The notes: generated by a model from the sequence alone, not told the origin. Counted from the first letter of the stretch, positions 1 to 8,566 are shown. The stretch is DNA of 64,000 bases from Serinicoccus hydrothermalis (GCF_001685415.1 NZ_CP014989.1:1550001-1614000), one strand, 5' to 3'. Made by a program: numbers and translations.

Positions 1-182
1 CGGTCCTCGGCCAGCTCCAGCAGCCCGTCGCGCTCCATCCGGGCGACGGTCTGGGACACGGTGGGCCCGGACTGGCTCAGCCGCTCGGCGATCCGTGCCC
101 GCATGGGCAGGACGCCGTCCTCCTCCAGCTCGAAGATCGTCTTGAGGTACATCTCCGTCGTGTCGATCAGGTCGCCGCTCAC
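1..182 (-). CDS. DtxR/IdeR-family metal-dependent repressor (N-terminal part)
   Basis: The visible 60 residues are the N-terminal winged helix of a DtxR/IdeR-type regulator, which binds operators of iron or manganese genes when loaded with metal. The TTEMYLKTI start, the RARIAERL segment and the recognition helix [18 protein letters not shown] are typical of the family. The GTG at 182 is chosen because a TAGGAT box lies 6 nt upstream and an earlier ATG meets a stop at once. The metal-binding and dimerisation part lies beyond the left edge, so iron cannot be told from manganese. Confidence 0.85.
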   Translation of the reverse strand, partial: MSGDLIDTTEMYLKTIFELEEDGVLPMRARIAERLSQSGPTVSQTVARMERDGLLELAED

Positions 183-188
183 GGTGCC

Positions 189-194
189 ATCCTA
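189..194 (-). promoter_or_regulatory. Leaderless -10 box of the DtxR-type gene
   Basis: TAGGAT on the minus strand is followed by 6 nt and the GTG at 182. The spacing predicts transcription starting at or next to the start codon. Confidence 0.55.
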
Positions 195-231
195 GGGTCG
201 GGGTCCGACAGGCGCGGGTGCTGCGCCCGTC

Positions 232-918
232 TCACGGCTGGATCCTGCTGCGTCGCCAGGCGGCCGGGTCGTCCAGGCCACCCTGCGCGGCACGCTCCCA
301 GACCAGACGGTCGTGCAGCCGGTCGCGTCGGCCGGCCCACACCTCGACCCGCTCGGGGACGATGCGGTAGCCGCCCCACGTCTCCGGTCTGGGCACGTCG
401 TCGGGGCTCCCCCGGTCCGGCCAGCGCTGCGCGCACTCCTGGTATGCCCGCTCCAGCGTCTCCCGGTCGGCGACCGGGGCGCTCTGGGTCGAGGCGTGGG
501 CGCTGATGCGCGAGCCGTAGGGCCGGCTGCGGAAGTAGTCCTCGACGAGCTCCTCGGGCAGCTCCTGCGCCCGGCCGCGGAAGCGCACCGCCCGGAACAT
601 GCCGGCCCAGGTGAGGGTCGCCGCGACCTTGTCGTTGGCGGCCAGCTGCAGGCCCTTGGCCGAGTCGGTACTGGTGAGGAAGCCCGGCCCCCCGGGGTCG
701 AGGAAGCGCATGAGGACCGCGCGGACGTCGGGCATACCGTCGGTGTCGACCGTCGCGACCCACAGCGCCGCCGGCTCGGGGACGTCCCCGTGCTCCTCGT
801 GCCGCGCCAGCGCCTGGTCGAACCACTCCCGGACCAGGGGCAGCGGCGCCTCCGGCGCGTCCTGCTCGAGGATCCCCTCGCCGGTGTAGTCGGTGCGGCC
901 GCCCAGCGCCCCGCTCAT
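232..918 (-). CDS. pdxH: Pyridoxine/pyridoxamine 5'-phosphate oxidase
   Basis: This 228 aa protein matches the length and pattern of PdxH, the cytosolic FMN enzyme that oxidises PNP or PMP to pyridoxal 5'-phosphate. Supporting features are the N-terminal WFDQAL segment, ALWVATVDTDGMPDVRAVL with the FMN-barrel strand, the TSTDSAKG phosphate-binding region, and the C-terminal WGGYRIVPERVEVW and RLHDRL motifs. The start ATG overlaps the stop of the upstream 132 aa gene by 4 nt, so translation is probably coupled. The product would supply cofactor to enzymes such as HemL, encoded elsewhere in the window. Confidence 0.95.
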   Translation of the reverse strand: MSGALGGRTDYTGEGILEQDAPEAPLPLVREWFDQALARHEEHGDVPEPAALWVATVDTDGMPDVRAVLMRFLDPGGPGFLTSTDSAKGLQLAANDKVAATLTWAGMFRAVRFRGRAQELPEELVEDYFRSRPYGSRISAHASTQSAPVADRETLERAYQECAQRWPDRGSPDDVPRPETWGGYRIVPERVEVWAGRRDRLHDRLVWERAAQGGLDDPAAWRRSRIQP

Positions 919-1313
919 CGCCGGCCCCGGCGCGGGAGGTGGACGGTGCGGCGCAGCTCGTCGGGGGTGTGCCGCTTGCCCGGGTCCGCGTTGAGCAGCA
1001 GCGTGTCGAAGGGCGCGTCGGTGTGCGGGTGCACGCCGACCGGCTCGTTGCGGGAGAAGACCACCCAGTAGGGCTGGCCGCGGTGGAAGACCTGCTGCAG
1101 CGAGCCCTCCACGACGGTGTCCGCGTGCGCGAGAGCGTGCTTGCGCGGGTTGGTGCGCGTCCGCGCGGCCTGGTCCTGGACGAACCGGGTCGCGGGCTCA
1201 CGCTGCTTGAGGATCTGGTCGACGACCTGCGGACCGTACTTCTGGGCCATGGCGTACACCACGGGCCCGTACTTGATCGCCTGCTTGGCCAGCCGGGTCT
1301 TTCCACCGGGCAC
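915..1313 (-). CDS. Conserved hypothetical protein, 132 aa
   Basis: I do not recognise a family. The protein begins with a basic stretch (GGKTRLAKQAIKYGP), has an amphipathic helix with KYGPQVVDQILKQ, then a region rich in aromatic residues and histidine (GQPYWVVFSRNEPVGVHPH), and ends in arginines. No membrane segment or signal peptide is visible. The GTG at 1313 is preferred over earlier starts because AGGAGG lies 4 nt upstream. The 4-nt overlap with pdxH argues for a real, co-translated gene; a cytosolic role is likely but its nature is open. Confidence 0.7.
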   Translation of the reverse strand: MPGGKTRLAKQAIKYGPVVYAMAQKYGPQVVDQILKQREPATRFVQDQAARTRTNPRKHALAHADTVVEGSLQQVFHRGQPYWVVFSRNEPVGVHPHTDAPFDTLLLNADPGKRHTPDELRRTVHLPRRGRR

Positions 1314-1365
1314 GGGTCCTCCTGCGGATCTGGGGTGCCCCGCCAGACTAGGCGGTGACTCTGGG

Positions 1366-3180
1366 TCAACGCCCGACGGCATACCCCTGCATTCCCCGGG
1401 GGTTCGCGCCGGCGCTGAGCACACCGGTCTCCGGGTCGCGGGCCACGGCGCACATCCGCCCCAGGCTCCACGGCCCCTGGTCCAGCACCTCGTGGCCGCG
1501 GGCGCGCAGCCCGTCCAGCACCTCGTCGCCGAGCCGGGACTCCGCGACGAGCACGCGGGGCTCGCTGGCGCGCGGGTGGAAGGAGCCGGGGAAGCTGGTG
1601 GTGTGGAAGACCGGGGCGTCGATCGCCTCCTGGAGCTCGGCGCCCCCGACGAGGTGGCGCAGCAGGAAGACGCTCTGCCACTGGTCCTGCTGGTCGCCGC
1701 CGGGGGTGCCGCACGCCAGGACGGGTATGCCCTCGCGCAGCACCATCGTCGGCGTGAGCGTGGTCCGGGGCCGCCGGCCGGGCACGAGCGAGCTGGGCAG
1801 CCCCTGCTCGAGCCACATCATCTGCAGCCGGCTGCCGAGGGCGAAGCCGAGCTCGGGGATGAACGGGCTGGACTGCAGCCAGCCGCCGCTGGGGGTTGCG
1901 GAGACGAGCATGCCCCAGCGGTCGACCACGTCGACGTGGCAGGTGTCGCCCCGGGTCGCGCCGTCCCGCTGCACGGTGGGCTCCCCGGCGCTGCCGTCGG
2001 CGGCGTCCGCGCCGGCTCCCTCGGTGACCAGCGCCTGCTCGGCCAGCCGCGGCTCGCGGCCGCCGGGCGAGCCGGGTCGCAGCTCGCGGGAGGCGCGGGC
2101 GTCGATGAGGCCGGCGCGGTCGGCGAGGTAGGCCTCGTCCAGGAGGTCGGCCATCGGGAAGGCGTCCTCGCCCGCGCTGTCCCCCAGCCACGCCTCCCGG
2201 TCCGCCATGGCGAGCTTCCACGCCTCGACGAGGGTATGCACGCCCTCGACGGTGTCGAGGTCGGTCACGTCGGCGTCGCCGGCGGCCATCTCGTCCACCA
2301 TCGCCAGCACCTGCAGCAGCGCCGGGCCCTGGCTCCACCGGCCCGCCTTGGCGATCGTGTGGCCGCGCCACTGCGCCGTGACCGCATCCTCCCAGGTGGC
2401 CTCGAAGGAGGTGACGTCGTCGGCGGTGATGACGCCGGGCAGCACCGCCCCGCCGCTGTGCCGGAAGGCCCGACGGGCGAAGGCGTCGATCGCCTCGGCG
2501 ACGAAGCCCTGGCGCCAGGCGGCGAGGACCGCGTCGATCCCGTCCTCGCGGGAGCCGCCGCCCCGCACCGCGTCCCGCTCGGCCTCCAGCAGCCGCTCCA
2601 GGGTGTCGGCCCAGGCCGGGTTGGTGACGATGCTGCCGGGCGCGGGGGGCTCGCCCCCCGTCAGCCACTGGTCGGCGGAGGTGTGCCAGTCGGACTCGAA
2701 GAGCTCGCGCACCGACGCGATGGTGCTGCTGACCCGTGGCACGACCGGGTGGCCGTGCCGGGCGTAGTGCAGGGCCGGTTCGAGCGCCTCCTGCGCGCTG
2801 ACCGTCCCGCGGTCGCGCAGCAGGGTCAGCCAGGCGACGGTCGCCCCCGGCACCGCGGTGGCCAGCGGCCCGGACCCGGGGACCCGGTCCAGCCCCGCGG
2901 CGGCGAAGTGCTCCGGGGTCGCGCCGGCGGGCGCCGGACCCTGGCCGCACAGGACGCGCGGGGTGGGGTCCTCGACCGAGGAGACGATGAGCGGCAGGTC
3001 GCCACCGGGGCCGTTGAGGTGCGGCTCGACGACCTGGAGCGCGAAGCCGGCGGCGACCGCACCGTCGGCGGCGTTGCCGCCGAGCTCGAGCAGGCGCATA
3101 CCGGCGGAGGAGGCGATCCAGTGCGTGCTGGAGACCATGCCGACGGTGCCGGTGAGCGTGGGGCGGGTGGTGAACTCCAT
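1366..3180 (-). CDS. Gamma-glutamyltransferase family protein
   Basis: This 604 aa protein belongs to the GGT family of N-terminal nucleophile hydrolases, which autocleave into two chains and transfer or hydrolyse gamma-glutamyl groups. The N-terminal GGNAADGAVA and GPGGDL motifs are present. The autoprocessing nucleophile is probably Thr413 in GDTCHVDVVD, where many relatives have TTH. GTPGGDQQDQW near residue 490 forms part of the acceptor site. No signal peptide is seen, so it is likely cytosolic, as in YwrD-like subgroups. It is the last gene of the MarR-MFS-27 aa peptide operon, 2 nt after the peptide's stop, so its substrate may relate to the MFS cargo. Glutathione itself is not assured. 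Confidence 0.9.
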   Translation of the reverse strand: MEFTTRPTLTGTVGMVSSTHWIASSAGMRLLELGGNAADGAVAAGFALQVVEPHLNGPGGDLPLIVSSVEDPTPRVLCGQGPAPAGATPEHFAAAGLDRVPGSGPLATAVPGATVAWLTLLRDRGTVSAQEALEPALHYARHGHPVVPRVSSTIASVRELFESDWHTSADQWLTGGEPPAPGSIVTNPAWADTLERLLEAERDAVRGGGSREDGIDAVLAAWRQGFVAEAIDAFARRAFRHSGGAVLPGVITADDVTSFEATWEDAVTAQWRGHTIAKAGRWSQGPALLQVLAMVDEMAAGDADVTDLDTVEGVHTLVEAWKLAMADREAWLGDSAGEDAFPMADLLDEAYLADRAGLIDARASRELRPGSPGGREPRLAEQALVTEGAGADAADGSAGEPTVQRDGATRGDTCHVDVVDRWGMLVSATPSGGWLQSSPFIPELGFALGSRLQMMWLEQGLPSSLVPGRRPRTTLTPTMVLREGIPVLACGTPGGDQQDQWQSVFLLRHLVGGAELQEAIDAPVFHTTSFPGSFHPRASEPRVLVAESRLGDEVLDGLRARGHEVLDQGPWSLGRMCAVARDPETGVLSAGANPRGMQGYAVGR

Positions 3181-3182
3181 GG

Positions 3183-3266
3183 TCAGCCCAGGGTCGCCAG
3201 GACGGGGACGAGGATCAGGGCGGCCAGCGCCACCAGCACGACGACGCGACGGGTTCGGGCACTCAT
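3183..3266 (-). CDS. 27 aa single-span membrane peptide
   Basis: This short frame starts at an ATG that overlaps the stop of the MFS gene (TGATG), with AAGGTG upstream, and ends 2 nt before the GGT start. The product has a basic head (SARTRR) followed by about 18 hydrophobic residues rich in Val, Leu and Ala, so it should form one membrane helix with the N-terminus inside. The position resembles other small operon-encoded proteins that accompany transporters. No homology can be claimed at this length; the operon position is the main support. Confidence 0.55.
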   Translation of the reverse strand: MSARTRRVVVLVALAALILVPVLATLG

Positions 3267-4546
3267 CAGGTCACCTTCTCAGGAAGTGGCTCGGTCATGC
3301 GCACCAGGTAGACCGGGCGGGGCCAGCGGGCGCGGAAGCGCAGCCGCAGCTGGTCGTGGCGCATGACGTAGGCGGAGGCCAGGACTGCCGTGGCACCGCA
3401 CATGACGGTGGCGATGAGCACCGTCGCGCGGGCGCCGAACTGCTCGGCGAACCAGCCGAGGAAGGGCGAGCCCAGCGGCGTGCCCCCCATGAAGACCGTC
3501 ATGTAGAGCGCCATCACCCGGCCGCGCACGGCCTGGTCGACGCTGAGCTGCACCATGGCGTTCGCGCTCACCATGACGGTCAGCGCGAAAAGCCCGGTCG
3601 GGATGAGCAGCAGCGTGTATGCCGTGAAGTTCGGCGCGAGCGCGATGAGCGCGGTGCAGCCGGAGAAGGCGGCCAGCGAGCCCAGGAGCAGGCGCCACCG
3701 CGGGCGGTCCCGCCGGGCCGCGAGCAGGGCACCGGCCAGCGACCCGATCGCCATGACCGAGCCGGTGACCCCGAACTCGGCGACGTCCTTGCCGAAGACC
3801 TCGGTCGACATGAGGGCGTTGAAGATCTGGAAGTTCATGCCGAAGGTGCCGTGCATGAAGGCGATGACGAGGATGAGCTGGATGTCCGGTCGACCGCGGA
3901 CGTAGGCGATGCCCTCGCGCACCTTGCCCCGTGGCCCGGTGCGGTCGCGGACCGCGAGCTGGGAGGTGTCCATCGCCAGCAGCGCGATGATGACGGCGAC
4001 GAAGGTCAGCGCGTTGATGAGCAGCGTGGGGCCGGTCCCGACCGCCGCGATGAGCAGGCCCGCGACACCGGGGCCGATGAGCCGGCCGGAGTGGAAGGAC
4101 GCGGAGTTCAGACCCACGGCATTGGTGATCTGCGCCTTGGGGACCATCTCGGAGACGAAGGCCTGACGGGCGGGGGCGTCGACGGCGGACGCGGTGCCGG
4201 AGAGGAAGGCGAGGATGAACATGTGCCACAGCTGCATGTGGCCGGTGAGCACCGCGACGCCCATGACGGTGGCGAAGAAGGCCATGGCGCTCTGGCTGAC
4301 GAGCATGACCCTGCGTTTGGAGAAGTTGTCGCTGATGGCCCCTGCGAAGGGGGAGAAGAGCAGGATCGGCAGGAACTGCAGCCCGGTGACCAGGCCCAGG
4401 GCCTGCGCCGAGTTGTCGGTGAGCTCGGTGAGCACCACCCAGTCCTGGGCGATGCGGCCCATCCAGGTGCCGGTGTTGGAGATGATCCCGCCGGTGGCGT
4501 AGATCCGGTAGTTGCGCACCGAGAGCGCGGAGAACATCGCGCTCAC
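3266..4546 (-). CDS. MFS transporter, EntS/MFS_3-like
   Basis: This 426 aa membrane protein has the 12-helix pattern of the major facilitator superfamily and the loop signature DNFSKRRVMLVSQ between helices 2 and 3. The opening FSALSVRNYRIYATGG and the segment DAPARQAFVSEMV are typical of the MFS_3 group that includes the enterobactin exporter EntS. An exporter is therefore more likely than an importer; the substrate is unknown. The GTG at 4546 overlaps the MarR stop (GTGA) and has GGAGGTG upstream, so it is preferred over earlier in-frame codons. The gene is probably controlled by the MarR regulator just before it. Confidence 0.9.
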   Translation of the reverse strand: MSAMFSALSVRNYRIYATGGIISNTGTWMGRIAQDWVVLTELTDNSAQALGLVTGLQFLPILLFSPFAGAISDNFSKRRVMLVSQSAMAFFATVMGVAVLTGHMQLWHMFILAFLSGTASAVDAPARQAFVSEMVPKAQITNAVGLNSASFHSGRLIGPGVAGLLIAAVGTGPTLLINALTFVAVIIALLAMDTSQLAVRDRTGPRGKVREGIAYVRGRPDIQLILVIAFMHGTFGMNFQIFNALMSTEVFGKDVAEFGVTGSVMAIGSLAGALLAARRDRPRWRLLLGSLAAFSGCTALIALAPNFTAYTLLLIPTGLFALTVMVSANAMVQLSVDQAVRGRVMALYMTVFMGGTPLGSPFLGWFAEQFGARATVLIATVMCGATAVLASAYVMRHDQLRLRFRARWPRPVYLVRMTEPLPEKVT

Positions 4547-5034
4547 CGGGACACCTCCCGGTCGGGGGCCTGCGACGCCCGGTCCGGCTGACCGGCGGTC
4601 GCGGTCGCGAGCAGCCCTTCGATGAGGTCGGTGGCGCGGCGCAGCAGCTCGCGGTCCACGCCGCTCAACCCCTCCAGCCGCGCCGCCATCCAGGCGTCGC
4701 GCAGCTCGCGCTCGCGGGTCACGACGGCCAGGCCCTCGTCGGTGAGGGAGAGCCGCACGAGACGACCGTCGTCGGCGTCGGTGGCGCGGTCGACGTAGCC
4801 CAGCTCGGTGAGCTGCCCCACGGTCCGGCTCATGCTCGGCGGGCTGACCTGCTCGATCCCGGCCAGCTCGCCCAGCGTGCGCTCCTGCTCGCTGAGGCGC
4901 ACCAACACGCTGAAGTGGTGGGGGGCGATCGTGTTGCCGGCGTCGAAGCGCACCCGGCGGGCCACCCGCATGCACGCGATCCGCAGGTCGTGCGCGAGGG
5001 CGGCGGTCGCGGGGTCCGGGGAGGTGTCAGGCAT
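4543..5034 (-). CDS. MarR-family transcriptional regulator
   Basis: This 163 aa protein has the MarR layout: N-terminal dimer helix, then the winged helix with LGELAGIEQVSPPSMSRTVGQLTELGYVDR and the wing residues DADDGRLVRLSLTDEG. It heads the operon with the MFS transporter, 27 aa peptide and GGT, and is divergent from the DUF2530 gene. An imperfect dyad with TCGTTAG arms lies directly upstream, suggesting autorepression relieved by a small ligand, probably one carried by the transporter. The ligand cannot be read from the sequence. Confidence 0.9.
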   Translation of the reverse strand: MPDTSPDPATAALAHDLRIACMRVARRVRFDAGNTIAPHHFSVLVRLSEQERTLGELAGIEQVSPPSMSRTVGQLTELGYVDRATDADDGRLVRLSLTDEGLAVVTRERELRDAWMAARLEGLSGVDRELLRRATDLIEGLLATATAGQPDRASQAPDREVSR

Positions 5035-5035
5035 A

Positions 5036-5075
5036 CCTTCGTTAGTCTATCTCATTACCTCATCTAACGATAATC
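5036..5075. promoter_or_regulatory. AT-rich divergent promoter with MarR operator candidate
   Basis: In a locally AT-rich patch the arms TCGTTAG (5039-5045) and CTAACGA (5064-5070) face each other across 18 bp. On the minus strand TAGACT (5049-5044) lies 9 nt before the MarR ATG, so a dimer bound here would cover the start site. Confidence 0.5.
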
Positions 5076-5095
5076 GGTACAGGGGCCCACGGCGC

Positions 5096-5101
5096 TACGG
5101 T
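5096..5101 (+). promoter_or_regulatory. Leaderless -10 box of the DUF2530 gene
   Basis: TACGGT is followed by 6 nt and the GTG start at 5108. No ribosome binding site is visible, which fits a leaderless transcript. Confidence 0.5.
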
Positions 5102-5107
5102 GGTCGG

Positions 5108-5353
5108 GTGAGCACGGCACCGCGTCCCCGCGACGACGACGTCCATCCCCCCGAGGTCACGCTGCGCACGATCACCCTGGTCCGCTGGGGCATCCTCGGG
5201 TGGGTCGTGGTGCTGGCGGTCGTGCTGGCCGTGCCCCCGTTGCGCAGCGGAGAGCGCGACTGGTGGGTGTGGGTGCCGGTCGCCGGGGCCGTACTCGGGG
5301 CGCTGGGGTATGCCTACCTGCGCCGCGGCAAGGGCAACGCCGCCGAGGCCTGA
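5108..5353 (+). CDS. DUF2530 family membrane protein
   Basis: This 81 aa protein has two membrane helices (about residues 26-42 and 54-71) joined by a short loop with RSGERDWW, a positively charged end, and the spacing of the actinobacterial DUF2530 family. No function is known to me for the family. The GTG start is supported by the leaderless -10 box rather than a ribosome binding site. It stands alone between a divergent MarR operon and a convergent DUF3027 gene. Confidence 0.75.
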   Translation: MSTAPRPRDDDVHPPEVTLRTITLVRWGILGWVVVLAVVLAVPPLRSGERDWWVWVPVAGAVLGALGYAYLRRGKGNAAEA

Positions 5354-5359
5354 GGCCGC

Positions 5360-5378
5360 CCGGCGGTGGTCCCGCCGG
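5360..5378. terminator. Hairpin between convergent DUF2530 and DUF3027 genes
   Basis: CCGGCGG (5360-5366) pairs with CCGCCGG (5372-5378) across a 5-nt loop, between the two stop codons. There is no U-tract, as is common in actinobacteria. It may act in both directions. Confidence 0.5.
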
Positions 5379-5387
5379 AAAGGACGC

Positions 5388-6134
5388 TCAGCGCTCGCTG
5401 AAGACGATCTCCGCGTCGTCGTCGAGCACCGGGGGGTCGATCTTCTCACCGGCCGGCTGCTCGACGTCGACCTCGCTGTGCGCCCCGCAGCCGAAGTCCA
5501 GGGCCACGACGGAACCGTCCGCGGGCGACCACTCGTTGGCGCAGACGCCGAAGACGGTGCGCAGCGCGCCGGACATCGGCAGGAAGTAGCCGCAGGTCCG
5601 GCACGGCTTCGGCGCCTTGCGGGCGCTCTCGCTGGCCGGGCCGTGGTCGCCGTCGTGCCAGCGGGTCGCCGCGGCGTCGCGCCCCTCGGCGGACAGCACC
5701 CGCGGCCGCCCGAGGCCCAGCTCCCACAGCGCCACGGCGTCGACGTCCTCCTCGCCGGTGGCCTCGAAACCGGCCTCCAGCCGTGGGTCGTCCGCGACGA
5801 AGGCGGTGCGGTCGCCGGGTCCGATGTCGCCCGGGGCCAGGCGCTCGGCATACGGCACCCACTCCGGGGAGAGCATCGCCTCCTCGCCGGGGAGCAGGTG
5901 CACCTCGCTGACGGTGGCCTTGCGGGCGCGCGGGACGCGGGAGAGCGTCACCGCCCAGCGCCACCCGGGGTAGGCGGCCGCCGTGCAGGAGAAGTAGTGC
6001 GTCGCCAGCCGCTCGGCCTCCAGGACGACCTCGACGTGGTCGCCGACGGTCCCCGGCTCCGCGATCTCGGCGGCCGCCGCCCGGGCCACCTCGACGGCAC
6101 CGGTCAGCACGGCATCGCTCCTGGGAGTGGGCAT
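5388..6134 (-). CDS. DUF3027 family protein
   Basis: This 248 aa protein matches the actinobacterial DUF3027 family. It contains WRWAVTLSRVPRARKATVSE in the N-terminal half, a CxxC pair in CRTCGYFLPMSGALRTVFGVC, the run NEWSPADGSVVALDFGCGAHSE, and an acidic end. The four clustered cysteines suggest a bound metal such as zinc, which is an inference. The gene lies 5 nt after the cold-shock gene in the same direction, so the two are likely co-transcribed. The molecular role is unknown. Confidence 0.85.
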   Translation of the reverse strand: MPTPRSDAVLTGAVEVARAAAAEIAEPGTVGDHVEVVLEAERLATHYFSCTAAAYPGWRWAVTLSRVPRARKATVSEVHLLPGEEAMLSPEWVPYAERLAPGDIGPGDRTAFVADDPRLEAGFEATGEEDVDAVALWELGLGRPRVLSAEGRDAAATRWHDGDHGPASESARKAPKPCRTCGYFLPMSGALRTVFGVCANEWSPADGSVVALDFGCGAHSEVDVEQPAGEKIDPPVLDDDAEIVFSER

Positions 6135-6139
6135 ACGGG

Positions 6140-6541
6140 CTACTTCCCCGCCTCGAACTGGTCGGCGACCGCGCGCAGCGCCTTGGCCATCGCGGTGCCG
6201 TGGGCGCGGTCCGGGTAGTGCCCCTTGCGCAGCGAGCTGGACGCCTGGTCGAGCAGCGTGATGAGGTCCTCGACCACGACGACCATCTCGTCGGCGGGCT
6301 TGCGGTCGCGCATCGTCAGACCGCGCGACACCGAGGGCGCCGGGTCGACCAGCCGCACGTGCAGCGCCTGGTCGCCGCGCTTGCCGGCGACCACGTCGAA
6401 CTCCACCTTGCTGCCGCGCGGGAGCGCGCCCACGCCCTCGGGCAGGGCGGAGCGGGGGACGTAGACGTCACTGCCCTCGTCGCTGGACACGAAGCCGAAG
6501 CCCTTGTCCTCGTCGAAGAACCTGACCTTGCCGGTGGGCAC
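6140..6541 (-). CDS. Cold-shock domain protein with C-terminal helical extension
   Basis: Residues 1-67 form a cold-shock domain with the RNP1-like KGFGFV and, as RNP2, DVYVPRS in place of the usual DVFVH. Residues 70-133 are an added, probably helical segment (MVVVVEDLITLLDQASSSLRKG). At 133 aa it is about twice a simple Csp. It should bind single-stranded RNA or DNA in the cytosol; the extension may serve dimer formation or a partner. The GTG start has an AGGTG upstream. DUF3027 follows by 5 nt and is a plausible partner. Confidence 0.9.
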   Translation of the reverse strand: MPTGKVRFFDEDKGFGFVSSDEGSDVYVPRSALPEGVGALPRGSKVEFDVVAGKRGDQALHVRLVDPAPSVSRGLTMRDRKPADEMVVVVEDLITLLDQASSSLRKGHYPDRAHGTAMAKALRAVADQFEAGK

Positions 6542-6664
6542 GGGAGCACCTCACGAAAGTGTGTGGGGATGAAACGGGATCACCCGAGGATATCGCCCGC
6601 GGCGGCAGGGGTCGAATGCCTTGTCGGACGGCACCGGTCCCGCTGCCGCGCCCTCGGGTATGCC

Positions 6665-8566
6665 TCAGGCCGCCAGGGCGACCTCGGCACCGTCGTCCAG
6701 GCGCCCCGGGACCTCCGGGCGCGCGGAGCCGGCGGCGACGAGGGCGGCATACGCGCCGCCGGAGCGCAGCAGCTCGGCGGGCGGTCCCTGCTCGACGATC
6801 CGGCCGGCCTCGAGCACGACGACGAGGTCGGCGTCCCGGACGGTCGAGAGCCGGTGCGCGATCCTCACCACGGTGCGGTCGCGCCCCACCCGGTCCAGGG
6901 CCTCCTGCACGGCCGCCTCGGTGCGGGTGTCGAGGGCGCTGGTCGCCTCGTCGAGCAGGAGCACCTGCGGGTCGCGCAGCAGCGTCCGCGCCAGGGCCAG
7001 GCGCTGCTGCTCACCCCCGGAGAAGCGGTGGCCGCGGGCGCCCACGACCGTGTCGTAGCCGTCCGGCAGGCCCAGGATGAGGTCGTGGATCTGTGCGTCG
7101 GCGGCGGCCTGCTCGATCTGCGCGTCGGTCGCGTCCGGGCGGGCGAACCGCAGGTTGTCACGGACGCTCGCGTGGAGCAGGTAGGTCTCCTGGGAGACGA
7201 CGCCGACGGCGCCCGCCCGCTCCGCCGCCGGCAGGTCGCGCAGGTCGACGCCGTCGAGGGTGACCCGGCCGCTGGTCGGGTCGTCGAGCCGGGTGAGGAG
7301 GGAGGCGAGCGTGCTCTTGCCGGACCCGGTATGCCCGACGAGCGCCACGGTCGCCCCGGCCGGGACGACCAGGTCGATGTCGGTGAGCGCGGCGGTGCCC
7401 TCGGCGGCGTCGGCGTGGCGGTAGCCGACCGACTCCAGGCGCAGCTCGCCGCGCACCGGGCTGGGCAGGTGGCGGGCGCGCGCGGCGTCGGGCTCGGGCA
7501 GGTCGACCGGCAGGTCGAGGTACTCGAAGATCCGGCTGAACAGCGCGAGCGAGGCGGTGATCTGGACCCCGGTCGACAGCAGCCCCATGACCGGGCGGAA
7601 GAGCCCGGCCTGCAGCGCGGTGAAGGCGACGAGGGTCCCGATCGTGATCCCGTCACCCGTGACCGGCAGGCCGGCGACGAGGTAGAGCGCCGCGGGCACG
7701 ACGGCGAAGACGATGCCCATGGTGGCCTGCCGCCAGCGGCCCGCGATCTGCGCGGCCACCTCGAGGTCGAGCAGGCCGGTGCTCGTGCCGACGAAGCGGT
7801 CGGCGAGCTGGTCGCCGGCGCCGAGGGTCTTGCTCAGCCGGGCACCGCTGACCGAGAGCGACTCCTCCACCTGGGCGTGCAGCCCGGCGAGGGCGCGCTG
7901 CCTCTTCTCGGTCGCCTCCCGGCGCAGGCGGGCGACCGAGCGGGTGATGAGCACCGCGGGCGGGATGACGACGAGCGAGAGCAGCGCGAGGGTGGGGCTG
8001 AGGGCCAGCATCGCGACGAGGGTGCCCACGACGGTGGCGACGTTGCCGGCCCACGACGTGGCCGTCTGTGTGACCACGCCCTGGAGCCCGGAGATGTCGT
8101 GGGTCAGGCGCGACTGCACCTCGCCGGACCGGGTGCGGGTGAAGAAGGCCAGCGACTGGCGCTGCAGGTGCGTGAAGAGCTGGCTGCGCAGCTGGTGCAT
8201 GATCCGCTGGCCCATGGTCGTGGACAGCCAGGTCTGGACCACGCCGAGCACCGCCGTGACGACGGCGACGCCGACCATGAGGCCGACGAGGGTCACGAGC
8301 AGCCGCACGTCCTGGTCCGGGATCGCCACGTCGACGATCTCCTTGGTGAGGAAGGGCGTGGCGAGGCCGAGCGCGGAGCTCGAGACGATGAGCACCAGGA
8401 CTCCGGCGATGGTCCTGCGGTGCGGGCGGAAGAGGGCCAGCACCCGGCGGGCGCTGACGGGGTGGGCGGCCAGCTGGGCGGTGTCCTTCGGGTCCGGGCG
8501 GGTGCGGTCGCCGCGGTCGCCGCGCCGGCCTGCCTGGTCGGGGGTGGGGGTGAGGTGGGGGTCCAT
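6665..8566 (-). CDS. ABC exporter, fused membrane and ATPase domains
   Basis: This 633 aa protein is a half-transporter of the MsbA/LmrA type. It has six membrane helices in about residues 45-330, then an ATPase with Walker A GHTGSGKST, the signature FSGGEQQRLALARTLL, Walker B VLLLDEATSALD and the switch histidine in IAHRLST. Two copies would pair to export a hydrophobic or drug-like compound. AGGAGG sits 4 nt before the ATG at 8566. The divergent MarR gene and the shared operator suggest induction by the exported compound. The substrate is not evident. Confidence 0.93.
   Translation of the reverse strand: MDPHLTPTPDQAGRRGDRGDRTRPDPKDTAQLAAHPVSARRVLALFRPHRRTIAGVLVLIVSSSALGLATPFLTKEIVDVAIPDQDVRLLVTLVGLMVGVAVVTAVLGVVQTWLSTTMGQRIMHQLRSQLFTHLQRQSLAFFTRTRSGEVQSRLTHDISGLQGVVTQTATSWAGNVATVVGTLVAMLALSPTLALLSLVVIPPAVLITRSVARLRREATEKRQRALAGLHAQVEESLSVSGARLSKTLGAGDQLADRFVGTSTGLLDLEVAAQIAGRWRQATMGIVFAVVPAALYLVAGLPVTGDGITIGTLVAFTALQAGLFRPVMGLLSTGVQITASLALFSRIFEYLDLPVDLPEPDAARARHLPSPVRGELRLESVGYRHADAAEGTAALTDIDLVVPAGATVALVGHTGSGKSTLASLLTRLDDPTSGRVTLDGVDLRDLPAAERAGAVGVVSQETYLLHASVRDNLRFARPDATDAQIEQAAADAQIHDLILGLPDGYDTVVGARGHRFSGGEQQRLALARTLLRDPQVLLLDEATSALDTRTEAAVQEALDRVGRDRTVVRIAHRLSTVRDADLVVVLEAGRIVEQGPPAELLRSGGAYAALVAAGSARPEVPGRLDDGAEVALAA

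Noticed and set aside
179-2950. Very long open frame (923 codons) opposite to or out of phase with pdxH and GGT
   Set aside because: It is a GC-driven shadow frame: arginine-, glycine- and alanine-rich with no domain, overlapping well-supported genes.
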